64,000 nucleotides of DNA from Marinomonas polaris DSM 16579 (GCF_900129155.1 NZ_FQVF01000002.1:248001-312000), one strand, 5' to 3'. Counted from the stretch's first letter, positions 48,668 to 57,536 are shown. Numbers and translations are program-made. The notes: generated by a model not told the origin, from the letters alone.

Positions 48668-49531
48668 CTAGTTATTCAGTGGTCCTGCAAATCTAACTTC
48701 AGGAAGTCCTGCAGAGAACATTTCCTCCGCTTTTATCAGCATGCCATCACTGTCTGTCGGTTTATCTAGGCCCACCTTCGCACTTGTACAATAAAGCGTT
48801 TCATAACTTGGTCCCGCTAACACTGGGCAAGTGGTTTGAACACTGGGAGACTGGATGACTCGGTCAACGTTTCCGGTATCAGTATAACGTACCACTCGGC
48901 TACCGCCCCATTCGGCGTTCCATAGATAACCTTGCGCATCAATGCAGGAGCCATCTGGTGCACCACCGCCTTCAACTTTTACAAAAATGCGCTGATTATC
49001 GAGAGACGGATAGTCACAGCAGAAAATCTGACCCTGCATAGAATCGCTGTAGTACATGGTGCCGCCGTCTGGGCTGAAACAGATACTGTTTGGAATGACG
49101 ACGGCAGGTAATGCCAGCGTTTCTGTTTCCAAAGTAGCAGCGTTCAGTCGATGAAATTGTCCGCATTTTTGAACATAGTCACCGTCAAGCATGGAGCTAA
49201 AGACAAAGTTGCCAGAGCGGTCGCACCGTCCATCACCGATACGCGTCCCCGTCATACCGGGTGATGATGCTACAGGGGTTAACACCTCCGTATTCAGGTC
49301 ATAAAACGCGAGCTGTGAGGCTAGTCCTATCAGCAAAACATCCGCTTTCCCAGTTAGCGCAAACGACCCAGCGCGTTCAGGCAAAGACCAGCGTTTGACG
49401 ATACCGCTCTGTTCTTCAAAGGCGAGCAGCTCGCTACCCTCAAGATCTGTCCAGAAGACTCTGCGTGTTTTTTCACACCAGAGCGGACATTCTCCCAATG
49501 CATTATTAACATCTGTAACGATTGAAAACAT
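48668..49531 (-). CDS. SMP-30/gluconolactonase/LRE family protein
   Basis: Six-bladed propeller lactonase-like enzyme of 287 aa. The metal ligands are visible: Glu in NALGECPLWCEKTRR near the N-terminus, Asn in VIPNSICFSPDGGTMYYSDS and Asp in GGAPDGSCIDAQGYLWNAEW. The family hydrolyses sugar-acid lactones or related esters. It is the last gene of a minus-strand operon with a YdcZ-type transporter and an amidohydrolase, inside the block bounded by direct repeats. The substrate is unknown, and the operon partners do not form a standard sugar-acid pathway. Confidence 0.9.
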   Translation of the reverse strand: MFSIVTDVNNALGECPLWCEKTRRVFWTDLEGSELLAFEEQSGIVKRWSLPERAGSFALTGKADVLLIGLASQLAFYDLNTEVLTPVASSPGMTGTRIGDGRCDRSGNFVFSSMLDGDYVQKCGQFHRLNAATLETETLALPAVVIPNSICFSPDGGTMYYSDSMQGQIFCCDYPSLDNQRIFVKVEGGGAPDGSCIDAQGYLWNAEWGGSRVVRYTDTGNVDRVIQSPSVQTTCPVLAGPSYETLYCTSAKVGLDKPTDSDGMLIKAEEMFSAGLPEVRFAGPLNN

Positions 49532-49596
49532 TTTAATTCTCCAGAGGCAACATTATAGTGAACCGATGCTTGCAGACACCCACAAGCCGTTCACTT

Positions 49597-50073
49597 CTAT
49601 CCGTGTAGAAAACGTTCGGATAACTTGTCGCCGAACAACATAATGGCGAGTCCGATCAACATGACCAGCATTCCGCCAAGTTTCAGCCCCGAAACGGGGC
49701 GTCGGATGGAACCCATCAAACCAAAGTGATCTATGACCTGTGATGACAGCAGCTGCCCGACAATAGCCAACCCGAGCAAAGCTGAAAAACCAATTTTTGG
49801 GGCCAGCACGACATAACTAAATAATGCACATGCGCCGATAACACCACCCACTAAAGTCCACAATGGTTGCGACGGAATGGCGGCAAGCGAGGAGAATAAG
49901 CCTCCTCGCAGCAGTGAATAAATCCCAAGGCAGAACGCTCCAGCCGAGAAAGAAAATAGTGCAGCAGTGACAGAGTCACCACCCAACCCTTTTGCCAACT
50001 GACTGTTCAAGGTTGTCTGCAACGTAATACCAAGGCCGGCAGCAAAAGCAATTAAGTAATAGATCATGCTCAT
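49597..50073 (-). CDS. DMT-superfamily small transporter (YdcZ/DUF606 family)
   Basis: Membrane protein of 158 aa with about five hydrophobic segments. The N-terminus IAFAAGLGITLQTTLNSQLA and the segment LWTLVGGVIGACALFSYVVLAPKIG are typical of the DUF606/YdcZ family (half-size DMT proteins). The C-terminal part GLKLGGMLVMLIGLAIML is also characteristic. It lies 12 bp after the amidohydrolase gene, so it probably moves that enzyme's substrate or product. The direction of transport is unknown. Confidence 0.87.
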   Translation of the reverse strand: MSMIYYLIAFAAGLGITLQTTLNSQLAKGLGGDSVTAALFSFSAGAFCLGIYSLLRGGLFSSLAAIPSQPLWTLVGGVIGACALFSYVVLAPKIGFSALLGLAIVGQLLSSQVIDHFGLMGSIRRPVSGLKLGGMLVMLIGLAIMLFGDKLSERFLHG

Positions 50074-50085
50074 CGGTATTCCCCA

Positions 50086-51489
50086 TTAGTTAGCCTGCTC
50101 TAACAGCAGAAAAACGTCAGCAAATACATCAGGCTGATAGCCAGACGCAGCAAACAGATGCTCTAGGGATTCATCAATGGCAGCACGAAGACGCTCACTG
50201 TCGACACCTAAAACTTGACCCTTCTGTTTGACGATGCGCCCAGCGATCATCACGGTATCAATGTTGCTACGTTCCGTTGCATGCACCACGGTGCCAAAAG
50301 CATTACCGGACGGGTAAAGGTTGATGTCATTGGCGTTAATCAAGATCAGGTCTGCTTGTTTCCCCGGCGTCAAACTGCCAATTTTGTCCTGCAAACCGGC
50401 ACAAGCGGCACCATCAACGGTGGCGGATTTAAGAAGCTGAGCGGCTGGAAGCGTTGTCTGCATATGATCATGATCAGAACCACAGTGCTTCTGCTGATGC
50501 ATGCCCATGACTCGTTGTAGATAAAATGCCACACGCATTTCCATAAACATGTCAGTACTGTAAGAGGTTTCATTATCGACACTTAGTCCTGGGCTAATGC
50601 CATGACGCTGCGCAGCTGGCATAGCGAACATACCGTCTTCGATGCCATAGTGTGAATCAGAGCGTGGGCAGACGTTTACTCGAACACCCGCTTCACGCAG
50701 GATTTTCCATCCTTCATCAGGCAGTGACGTGCAGTGATTGAAAATATTATCTGGACCAAGAAGACCTTGCTGATGCAGTGGTTCAAGTTCATCCGCCATC
50801 AAAGAGCCAAAGAACTCAGTCACAATAGGTAACCCTAATCGACGAGCTTCGGCCCATAACTCTGGCTCCAACTGAGCCATGACGCCAAGAGAAACAAGGC
50901 TGTCAGGGTTATTCGTAAAGTATTTTTCCTGCAAGCGTTGCCAGTTACCTGGCCAGTGCGCTTTATCCCATTCACCAGCAACGGGCGCACCCGAGGCATG
51001 TATGGCGCGAATGCCCGAATCAAGTAGGGCCTCAACGGCGGCATCTGAATGTTCAGCGGTGCGGCTGTTATGGGAATTATCAATGACGGTGGTGATACCT
51101 GCGTCAATGCAGCCCAGAGCCGTCAGCAAGTTGCCGATATAATTATCCGCTGGACGATAGTATTTTGCGAAAGAGAAGTGCGTGGCGTTACTATAGTCTT
51201 CCAAACAGGTGGCATTAGGGTTGATGCGGCGTAATTGGCCTTCCCATGAGTGACGATGAGAATCCACCATTCCCGGCATGGCAATCATGTTGGTAGCATC
51301 AATGACATGGGCGCCCTCTGCATCTAGATTCTGTCCCACAGCGGTAATGGTAGATCCAGTAATAAGAATATCACCACACTCAATATTACCTACCTTCTCA
51401 TCCATGCTCAGAATCGTTGCCCCACGAATCAAGGTTTTAGGGGGAGTTGTAGTCTGATTATTAACAATATTTCTTACGTAATCGGTCAT
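50086..51489 (-). CDS. Amidohydrolase of the TRZ/ATZ (subtype III) family
   Basis: Metal-dependent hydrolase or deaminase of 467 aa. The first metal pair is in MVDSHRHSWEGQLR (HxH), a later His in DNIFNHCTSLPDEGW, and the Asp in SVDNETSYSTDMFMEM. The beta-5 strand, which normally holds a metal His (as in VTVHVG), reads GLPIVTEFFG, with Glu where His is expected. C-terminal SLTPGKQADLILIN is the usual family ending. It is first in a minus-strand operon with a DMT transporter and SMP-30, and divergent from a LysR regulator 136 bp away. Likely substrates are N-heterocycles or aryl amines, but none can be named. Confidence 0.88.
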   Translation of the reverse strand: MTDYVRNIVNNQTTTPPKTLIRGATILSMDEKVGNIECGDILITGSTITAVGQNLDAEGAHVIDATNMIAMPGMVDSHRHSWEGQLRRINPNATCLEDYSNATHFSFAKYYRPADNYIGNLLTALGCIDAGITTVIDNSHNSRTAEHSDAAVEALLDSGIRAIHASGAPVAGEWDKAHWPGNWQRLQEKYFTNNPDSLVSLGVMAQLEPELWAEARRLGLPIVTEFFGSLMADELEPLHQQGLLGPDNIFNHCTSLPDEGWKILREAGVRVNVCPRSDSHYGIEDGMFAMPAAQRHGISPGLSVDNETSYSTDMFMEMRVAFYLQRVMGMHQQKHCGSDHDHMQTTLPAAQLLKSATVDGAACAGLQDKIGSLTPGKQADLILINANDINLYPSGNAFGTVVHATERSNIDTVMIAGRIVKQKGQVLGVDSERLRAAIDESLEHLFAASGYQPDVFADVFLLLEQAN

Positions 51490-51625
51490 CTTTAATTCAC
51501 CTTTTTGAAATTTCGTGAAGCAAGGGTACGCAAAGTGACTATTCGGAAAAAGACAGTTAAACTGTTTTTATTATTCAATAATTACGAACAATTACGCCAT
51601 CGATTGTGGCTCTTGGAAAAAGCAT

Positions 51626-52531
51626 ATGGATCGTATTCAAGCAATGCAGATTTTTGTTCGTGTGGCGGAAGCTGGGAGTTTTATCTATGCAGCGGAAACC
51701 TTGTCCTTACCAGCCTCGACGGTGAGTAGTACGGTTAAAAGTCTTGAAAAATATTTGCAGGTGCGCCTGCTGAACAGAACAACACGGCGCGTCAGCTTGA
51801 CCACAGAGGGCGCGCAGTATTTGGCTCAGTGTTTGGAAATACTTAAATTAATTGAGCATACAGAGTCTAGCCTGACCGATTCCGTTAAACGGCCTCAGGG
51901 GCGTTTACGAGTTGATATGCCTGGCGGTATTGCCCATTTTGTCATCATGCCAAATCTGCAAGACTTTTACAGACGCTATCCGGATATCTATCTGATGATA
52001 GGGGTTAATGACCGACAGGTAGATCTTGTTCAGGAAGGCGTAGATTGTGTCATTCGAACTGGTGAGCTTAATGACTCTACGCTCGTTGCACGACCGCTTG
52101 GTCGATTTCGCTGGGTGACATGCGCTTCTCCGGCCTATCTCGAAGAGAAAGGGATTCCACAGACGCCAGAAGATTTATCTGACCACCGAGCCGTTCATTA
52201 TTTTTCAGGGCATGCTAAGCGAGCGAATGAAATGAGCTTTGTTAGCGGCTCTGAAAAAATGTCAATCCCGGTTAGTGGGGCAGTGGCCGCCAATGAGACG
52301 GGGCTCTACATAAAAATGTGTCTTGAAGGGTTAGGGCTGGTGCAGCTTGCTGAGAAGGTGGTATCTGAACACCTAGAAGAAGGCCGACTCGTTGAAGTGT
52401 TGGCGGACTGGCAACCTGCGTCCGTACCGGTTAATTTGCTCTATCCGCATCAACGTTTTCTATCGCCAGCCGTACGGGCATTTGCCGATTGGGCAACCGA
52501 GCTTATCAGTGACGATAATTCGTCCATCTGA
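51626..52531 (+). CDS. LysR-family transcriptional regulator
   Basis: Regulator of 301 aa. The N-terminal HTH covers residues 1-60 (MDRIQAMQIFVRVAEAGSFI, then ASTVSSTVKSLEKYLQVRLLNRTTRRV) and the periplasmic-binding-like effector domain residues 88-295 (GRLRVDMPGGIAHFVIMPNL). This is the DhcR/PecT-like class that begins MDR-xxAMxxFVRV. Divergent placement relative to the amidohydrolase operon strongly suggests that it controls that operon. The G+C-rich third positions match its block neighbours more than the flanks, judged by eye. Confidence 0.94.
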   Translation: MDRIQAMQIFVRVAEAGSFIYAAETLSLPASTVSSTVKSLEKYLQVRLLNRTTRRVSLTTEGAQYLAQCLEILKLIEHTESSLTDSVKRPQGRLRVDMPGGIAHFVIMPNLQDFYRRYPDIYLMIGVNDRQVDLVQEGVDCVIRTGELNDSTLVARPLGRFRWVTCASPAYLEEKGIPQTPEDLSDHRAVHYFSGHAKRANEMSFVSGSEKMSIPVSGAVAANETGLYIKMCLEGLGLVQLAEKVVSEHLEEGRLVEVLADWQPASVPVNLLYPHQRFLSPAVRAFADWATELISDDNSSI

Positions 52532-52648
52532 TCGACAAGAGCAAACACCACTTTTTCTGTACTAAGATGACGGTGTCATATTTATCCGTGTAACCGTAAT
52601 TTCGCTAATACGGGAGAGAGTTATCTCCCGTATCTGATAAATATGGGT

Positions 52649-53839
52649 TTAACGCATCGATGGAGCCGGTTCAAGATGGACGTTTCGCCCAGCCATCATG
52701 CCAGTGCACGCACCAGCAACAGCGATAGCTGCCGTCATTAACAGCGGTGCAGTCCAGCCGCCCGTCCAGTCGTGCACTTGACCTAGCAATAAGGGGCCTG
52801 CTGCCGCCATGAGATACCCTACACACTGTGCCATTCCTGACAGAGCGGCCGCGTCGCCAGCATTCTGCGTACGCAGTACAACGAAAGTCAAACCTAGCAT
52901 CATGCAGGCACCAGAGCCAAAGCCCAGAAGCGCAGCCCACAAGATGGCAAACTCTGGCGCATAAATAAGCCCGATAAACGATAAGGCAACCAACAGGCTG
53001 GTTGTTACGGCCGCCAGTTTCTGATCTTTTAGGCGGCGCAGCGTGGCTGCCAGTATTAACCCCGGAATGGCTGTGGCCAGTTGAAGTGTCCCATGCACGG
53101 AGCCTGCTTCAGTGGCGGATATACCTTGATCGATCAGAATAGTCGGCAACCAGCCTACGGCGACATAAAAAGGCATCGCATTGAAACCCATAAACAGTGT
53201 GACCTGCCATGCTAGAGACGATTTCCAGACTGCTACTGTCGCTGATTTTTTCGGATTGGACAGGCTCACTGGCTCATGCTTTTTAAGCTGCGGCAACCAC
53301 ACAATAAGCGCAAACAGCGGGGCTGCAATTAATAAAGTCAGCGCAATGTTCCAGCCCCAAACCTGTGTTAAAGGAATCATGATGGCAGACCCTATCGCAC
53401 CCGCTGCCCCCATCGTAATGGAATACGCCCCTGTCATGGAGGCAACGTTGGCTGAGAGGTCGCGTTTAACTAGACCAGGCAGCAGTACGTTACCCAAGGC
53501 GATCCCTGTGCCTATTAGTATTGTACCTAGATATAAGGCCCACACACTTCCTGTAGAACGCAGCAAGATGCCTAAAGAAATGATTGTCAATGCAGCAAAA
53601 AGTGTACGTTCTAGTCCGAACTTTCGGGCAACAGGTGCACTCAGTGGTGAGAATGCAGCAAATGCCAGCAATGGTAATGAAGTAAGCAGACCTACGGCCG
53701 AGGAGCTTAAGCCGAAATCACTTTGGATAAGCGGCAGAACGGGCGCTATACTGGTAAAAGGAAGCCGCAGGTTAACCGCAATAAAAAGAATTCCCGCCAC
53801 AAGTGCAATGGTATTCCACTTGTTTTTAGTGTCTAACAT
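52649..53839 (-). CDS. MFS transporter of the CynX/NimT family
   Basis: Twelve-TM exporter-like major facilitator of 396 aa. Features are NLRLPFTSIAPVLPLIQSDFG at the N-terminus and LLTSLPLLAFAAFSPLSAPVARKFG (TM2-3 loop), typical of CynX/NimT proteins (cyanate or 2-nitroimidazole transport in E. coli). It is divergent from an AraC-family gene 92 bp away, the same pairing as nimT and nimR in E. coli, so the two probably form a regulator-transporter pair for an organic anion or xenobiotic. Confidence 0.9.
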   Translation of the reverse strand: MLDTKNKWNTIALVAGILFIAVNLRLPFTSIAPVLPLIQSDFGLSSSAVGLLTSLPLLAFAAFSPLSAPVARKFGLERTLFAALTIISLGILLRSTGSVWALYLGTILIGTGIALGNVLLPGLVKRDLSANVASMTGAYSITMGAAGAIGSAIMIPLTQVWGWNIALTLLIAAPLFALIVWLPQLKKHEPVSLSNPKKSATVAVWKSSLAWQVTLFMGFNAMPFYVAVGWLPTILIDQGISATEAGSVHGTLQLATAIPGLILAATLRRLKDQKLAAVTTSLLVALSFIGLIYAPEFAILWAALLGFGSGACMMLGLTFVVLRTQNAGDAAALSGMAQCVGYLMAAAGPLLLGQVHDWTGGWTAPLLMTAAIAVAGACTGMMAGRNVHLEPAPSMR

Positions 53840-53931
53840 ATTCTCTAACCTTCTTTACTTTAGAAAAAAAAGAACTATAAAGTATCAGAAGAGCGTATAA
53901 TATAGACAATATGACAGGTGATATCTAAATT

Positions 53932-54726
53932 ATGCCAGATTTTAAAAAGACGGTTTCCTCACCGGAAGACTTCGATTCCGATGAGTTCATGCAGGCAGCC
54001 GTTGCCTTACAGATCGAACCTGACCTGAAGCATTCCGGTGTTAGACCGCATCACCACCGCAAGGGGCAGTTGATCTTGTCTTTGCACGGTGCGGTGAGCT
54101 GTGAAGTACAAGACGCACTGTGGCTTGTGCCTCCTCAGCACGCGGTCTGGATCCCAAGCGGCACCCCTCACAGCTGCCGAATAACCCAAAACGCCAGCAC
54201 CTGCTTTTTGTTTATTGAGCCTAGTGCGGCAGTGATGCCCGACACATGCTGCACCCTTGCCATAACGCCTCTTGTACGAGAGTTGGTTCTGCATCTTGCT
54301 GAGCAGGATCCCGCTTACCCTTCAGAGGGTAAAACAGCCCGTCTTGTTGCAGTGCTTCTCGAACAGCTTTCTGATGCGCCGCTCAAAGAGCTGCATCTAC
54401 CCATATCAGACCACCCCAAAATTAGACACATTGCCGATGCACTTTTTGCAGACCCTAGTGACCGTACCACTTTACGTCAGTGGGCGGCCAGACTTGCTAC
54501 CAGTGAACGATCGCTCGCTAGACTGGTGGAAAATGCTACCGGATTGAGCTTCGGGCGCTGGCGTCAGCAGCTGCATCTGATGATCGCACTGAGTCAGTTG
54601 GCAGAGGGGAAATCGGTGCAAAGTGTCGCGGGAAATCTGGGGTATGATTCTGTAAATGCCTTCATCACTATGTTCAAAAAAGCACTGGGTAAATCGCCTA
54701 CCCAATATTTTTCCTCGCTGCGATAA
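53932..54726 (+). CDS. AraC-family regulator, NimR-like
   Basis: Regulator of 264 aa with an N-terminal cupin (about residues 30-100, HHHRKGQLILSLHGAVSCEV; PPQHAVWIPSGTPHSC) and a C-terminal double HTH (about 165-262, WAARLATSERSLARLVENAT; LGYDSVNAFITMFKKALG). Size and order match NimR of E. coli. Divergent transcription from the NimT-like gene implies local control of it. It is the last gene of the block; its stop is about 175 bp before the right direct-repeat copy. Confidence 0.92.
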   Translation: MPDFKKTVSSPEDFDSDEFMQAAVALQIEPDLKHSGVRPHHHRKGQLILSLHGAVSCEVQDALWLVPPQHAVWIPSGTPHSCRITQNASTCFLFIEPSAAVMPDTCCTLAITPLVRELVLHLAEQDPAYPSEGKTARLVAVLLEQLSDAPLKELHLPISDHPKIRHIADALFADPSDRTTLRQWAARLATSERSLARLVENATGLSFGRWRQQLHLMIALSQLAEGKSVQSVAGNLGYDSVNAFITMFKKALGKSPTQYFSSLR

Positions 54727-54899
54727 TGAATTTGGGGTCAGATCAAAAACTAACCTGTTGGTGTGGTTCCGTGATGTATATTCTCTAAAATACTCAGTGG
54801 CATCATGAGCCATTGTATCTCTAGTTTCTTGAAGACTTCAATAGACAAGCAACGTCCCCAATGATTTACAGATTCGCGTTGGACGGGTGCCATTGAACT
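54727..54899. other. Non-coding junction segment, possible remnant of a small mobile element
   Basis: No gene is seen. One end reads AATTTGGGGTCAGATC (54727-54742) and, about 125 bp later, the opposite strand reads AATCATTGGGGACGTTGC. The two share ATT(T)GGGG(A/T)C and could be imperfect terminal inverted repeats. GGGGTCAGA motifs are common at ends of RAYT/REP-type elements. Support is weak. Confidence 0.35.
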
Positions 54900-55060
54900 A
54901 AGGCGCGACTATCGATGAGTACGGCGCGATTTTTTCATATGTTGTGCCTGCCGTTTGCTTCTTGGTTGTAGCGGCTTACGGAATGTTCTCAGTGAAAAAT
55001 ACCTCTGTTTAATTACTGGTTATAATGAATTTTAAAGAGCCTCGCGAATGCGGGGCTTTT
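54900..55060. pseudogene. Right copy of the 161-bp direct repeat: fucP 3' fragment plus terminator
   Basis: Carries the final 37 codons of the FucP-type gene with stop at 55010-55012 and the terminator, but no 5' part, so it is a gene fragment. It differs from 48126-48286 at one base (55032). Upstream sequence is unrelated to the transporter gene. Confidence 0.95.
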
Positions 55061-55171
55061 TTTTGTCTGTGACTTTATACGCTTACTTCTTTATGATTCC
55101 TGCTCACTCAAATCAATGTTGAAACGGCTCGTGGTTGATTTTAGTTGGATGATTAAGGATGTTAGTTTGTT
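55061..55171. promoter_or_regulatory. Upstream region of the AraC gene, with a degenerate relative of the intergenic repeat
   Basis: After the terminator T-run the sequence TGACTTTATACGCTTACTTC...TTATGATTCC resembles the A and B repeat copies (TGACTTTGTG...TTATGATGGTCC) but is much diverged. The remaining bases should hold the promoter of the AraC gene. AAGGA lies ahead of its ATG. Confidence 0.4.
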
Positions 55172-56071
55172 ATGTATTTATCGAACAGAGCGGAAATATT
55201 AGAAGAAGAAAGCCGCATATTTGCTCATTCTGTGACTCAATGTGATTTGCATCATCACGATGCACATGAATGCTTATGGGTGGTGAAAGGCCGTATTCGT
55301 GTTCAGGTAATGGATGAAATACTGCTTTTGCAGGAAGGCGATGTTTTATTTATTAATAAAGAATTGCCTCACGCCACTCAATCTACCGAGGATGATAATT
55401 TAGTGCTTTGTCTACAGCATAACTTTGCTGGAGTGGCTCTGGATACTTGCCCAATGAAAGCATGGAGTTTGGTTCAGAAAAATATGCTGCCAACGATTAA
55501 GCGGCTGATGGCGCATTTGTGGTGGGAGCACTACTACAAGGCGGGTCATTGGCAACAGGCGCAAACAAGTTTACTTGCCCAACTTGGCTTGCTGTTTGCT
55601 CGCTACTTTCCTTCGACTAATGCAATTAGAGCGGACTCTCTTGAATCTACTTTATTGATGAATGACCTGTTACGTCAGATTACATTGCGTTACCAAGAGC
55701 ATCTCTCTTTGTCCTTGTTAGCTGAGGAGCGAGGTTTGTCGGAAGCCTATTTAAGCCGGTATTTTAAAGCCAAAGTAGGCGAGACTTTTCTACGCTATTT
55801 GACTCTTTATCGATTAGAAAAAAGCTTGTCAGATTTGGCACAGAAACCTAAAAAAGCCGTATCAGATATCGCTTTTGATCATGGTTTTCCTTCTGTAAAA
55901 GCCTTTAATATGGCGTTTCGCCGAGAATATGACTGTACGCCAACGGAGTTTCGTCTTAAGCGGGAGTCGGTAAGTTTAGTGAGTGTGGGGCAAGCCTATG
56001 CAGGAGTAGACGTAGTACTTTTGAAACAACGAATTATGCCGTGGTTGGATAGGCAATTTTTGTATCTTTAG
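55172..56071 (+). CDS. AraC-family regulator of the GPH-GH3 genes
   Basis: Regulator of 299 aa with an N-terminal cupin (about residues 20-100, LHHHDAHECLWVVKGRIRVQV; INKELPHATQS) and C-terminal tandem HTH (about 170-275, LSLLAEERGLSEAYLSRYFK; DIAFDHGFPSVKAFNMAFRREY). It is directly upstream of the GPH transporter and the GH3 gene, and the intervening gap has two 14-bp direct repeats of the type AraC proteins bind. It probably activates those genes in the presence of the imported glycoside. Confidence 0.92.
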   Translation: MYLSNRAEILEEESRIFAHSVTQCDLHHHDAHECLWVVKGRIRVQVMDEILLLQEGDVLFINKELPHATQSTEDDNLVLCLQHNFAGVALDTCPMKAWSLVQKNMLPTIKRLMAHLWWEHYYKAGHWQQAQTSLLAQLGLLFARYFPSTNAIRADSLESTLLMNDLLRQITLRYQEHLSLSLLAEERGLSEAYLSRYFKAKVGETFLRYLTLYRLEKSLSDLAQKPKKAVSDIAFDHGFPSVKAFNMAFRREYDCTPTEFRLKRESVSLVSVGQAYAGVDVVLLKQRIMPWLDRQFLYL

Positions 56072-56089
56072 TAAAAGGTGACTTTATCA

Positions 56090-56126
56090 AGGTCAAAAAA
56101 CGGCTACTGAGCAGGTCAAAAATCGG
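56090..56126. promoter_or_regulatory. Tandem direct repeats, probable AraC-type operator
   Basis: AGGTCAAAAAACGG (56090-56103) and AGGTCAAAAATCGG (56113-56126) match at 13 of 14 positions, with a 23-bp period (about two helical turns). They lie between the AraC-family gene and the GPH transporter gene, 64 bp before its ATG, on the same face of DNA, as expected for an AraC-family activator. Confidence 0.7.
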
Positions 56127-56189
56127 ATAGCACACTTGATATTAATTCCCATAATGAAGCAAAACAATAAATACAAATAAGGTTTCATT

Positions 56190-57536
56190 ATGAAGAAGTT
56201 ATCGTTTTTCGATAAGGTTAGTTATGGCTTTGGTGACTTAGCCAGTAATGTGGTGTTTACTGCGGTTGGCACCTATTTGATGTTTTTTTATACCGATGTG
56301 TTCGGGATTTCTGCGGCTCTTGTCGGGACATTATTTTTTGTCACGCGAATGTGGGATGCCATATCCGATCCAATAATGGGCATGATAGGTGACAGAACCC
56401 AAACTCGATTTGGTAAATTCCGTCCTTATTTACTCTATGTACCTATTCCTCTGGCTATTGTCGCTGTGCTCACTTTTACGACGCCTGATATGGATGAATC
56501 CGGCAAGATCATTTGGGCATTTGTGACCTATATTCTACTGATGACACTCTATACAGCCATCAATATCCCATATTCCTCTTTACCAGCAACCATATCGGAT
56601 AGCCCAGTTGAGCGCGGCCAGATGGCTTCATTTCGCATGGTATTGGCGTTTACCGGTGCTTTGCTGGTTAATGCGAGTACGTTACCTCTGGTTGAATTTT
56701 TTGGTGACGGTAATAAACAGCAGGGCTTTCAGTACACCATGATATTGCTAAGTGCCGTCATGATTGTAATGTTCTGGCTGTGTTTTTCTCGTGTTAAAGA
56801 GCGTGTTCCAATGATCAAACAACATTCTTCTTTGAAGGATGATTTTGCCGTGGTGATCAAAAACCGTGCTTGGTGGGTAACTATTTTAATGGGCATTCCA
56901 CTGTTTACCTTTACTATTATGCCGTTTGCTGTGGGTATGTATTACTTTACTTATATTGTGGGCGATGCCAGTAAAGCGGGTATGTTTTTTACGGTGGCTA
57001 GTTTGGGCATGATTGTAGGCTCTGCTCTGATGTCTCAGTTAGTTAAGCGTTATTCAAAGCGGAACTTGGTTATTGCGGGTGCGCTGTTGAGTATGTGTTT
57101 GATTAGTAATTTGTACTGGGTTGATCCATCTGATGTTTATGTGATTTACGCCATTATCTTTTTTAATCAGTTGTCGAAAGGGATTGCTGCTTCTTCTTTA
57201 TGGGGGCTCGTTGCTGACACTGCTGATTATGTTGAGTGGAAGTCTGGTCGCCGTGTGGTTGGTTTGTCTACCAGTTCTGCGACCTTCTCCCATAAATTTG
57301 GTATGGGGTTAAGTGGCGCCTTAGTCGGTATTGGGTTGAGTTTTGCTGGTTATCAAGCAGGTGTTGAGCAAACTGCGGAGTCTGCTCAGATGATTTTACT
57401 TTTCATGAGTCTGATTCCTGCTTTTGGCGCAGGCTGCATTGTTGTTATTGCTTACTTTTATCCGATCACGCGAGAGTTAGAAGACACAATGCAATCTGAA
57501 TTACGTGCGACTCGTGAAGCGAACCGAGCAAATTAA
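56190..57536 (+). CDS. GPH-family glycoside:cation symporter
   Basis: Membrane transporter of 448 aa in the GPH (MelB/XynP/YicJ) family, with twelve TM segments. Motifs: KVSYGFGDLASNVVF at the N-terminus, TRMWDAISDPIMGMIGDRTQ and GKFRPYLLYVPIPLA (the cation/sugar site, with the Asp pair), and VADTADYVEWKSGRRVVGL in the C-half. AAGG precedes the ATG. It is followed 19 bp later by the GH3 gene, so the likely substrate is a glycoside that the GH3 enzyme splits inside the cell. Confidence 0.93.
   Translation: MKKLSFFDKVSYGFGDLASNVVFTAVGTYLMFFYTDVFGISAALVGTLFFVTRMWDAISDPIMGMIGDRTQTRFGKFRPYLLYVPIPLAIVAVLTFTTPDMDESGKIIWAFVTYILLMTLYTAINIPYSSLPATISDSPVERGQMASFRMVLAFTGALLVNASTLPLVEFFGDGNKQQGFQYTMILLSAVMIVMFWLCFSRVKERVPMIKQHSSLKDDFAVVIKNRAWWVTILMGIPLFTFTIMPFAVGMYYFTYIVGDASKAGMFFTVASLGMIVGSALMSQLVKRYSKRNLVIAGALLSMCLISNLYWVDPSDVYVIYAIIFFNQLSKGIAASSLWGLVADTADYVEWKSGRRVVGLSTSSATFSHKFGMGLSGALVGIGLSFAGYQAGVEQTAESAQMILLFMSLIPAFGAGCIVVIAYFYPITRELEDTMQSELRATREANRAN

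Noticed and set aside
53181..53900. Long open frame (239 codons) on the plus strand opposite the NimT-like gene
   Set aside because: It is antisense to a clear twelve-TM transporter and has no family motifs or ribosome binding site. It is a shadow frame in G+C-richer DNA.
54472..54813. Minus-strand frame of 113 codons overlapping the end of the NimR-like gene
   Set aside because: It overlaps a well-supported AraC-family gene, has no recognisable domain, and its N-terminal part lies in the non-coding junction segment.
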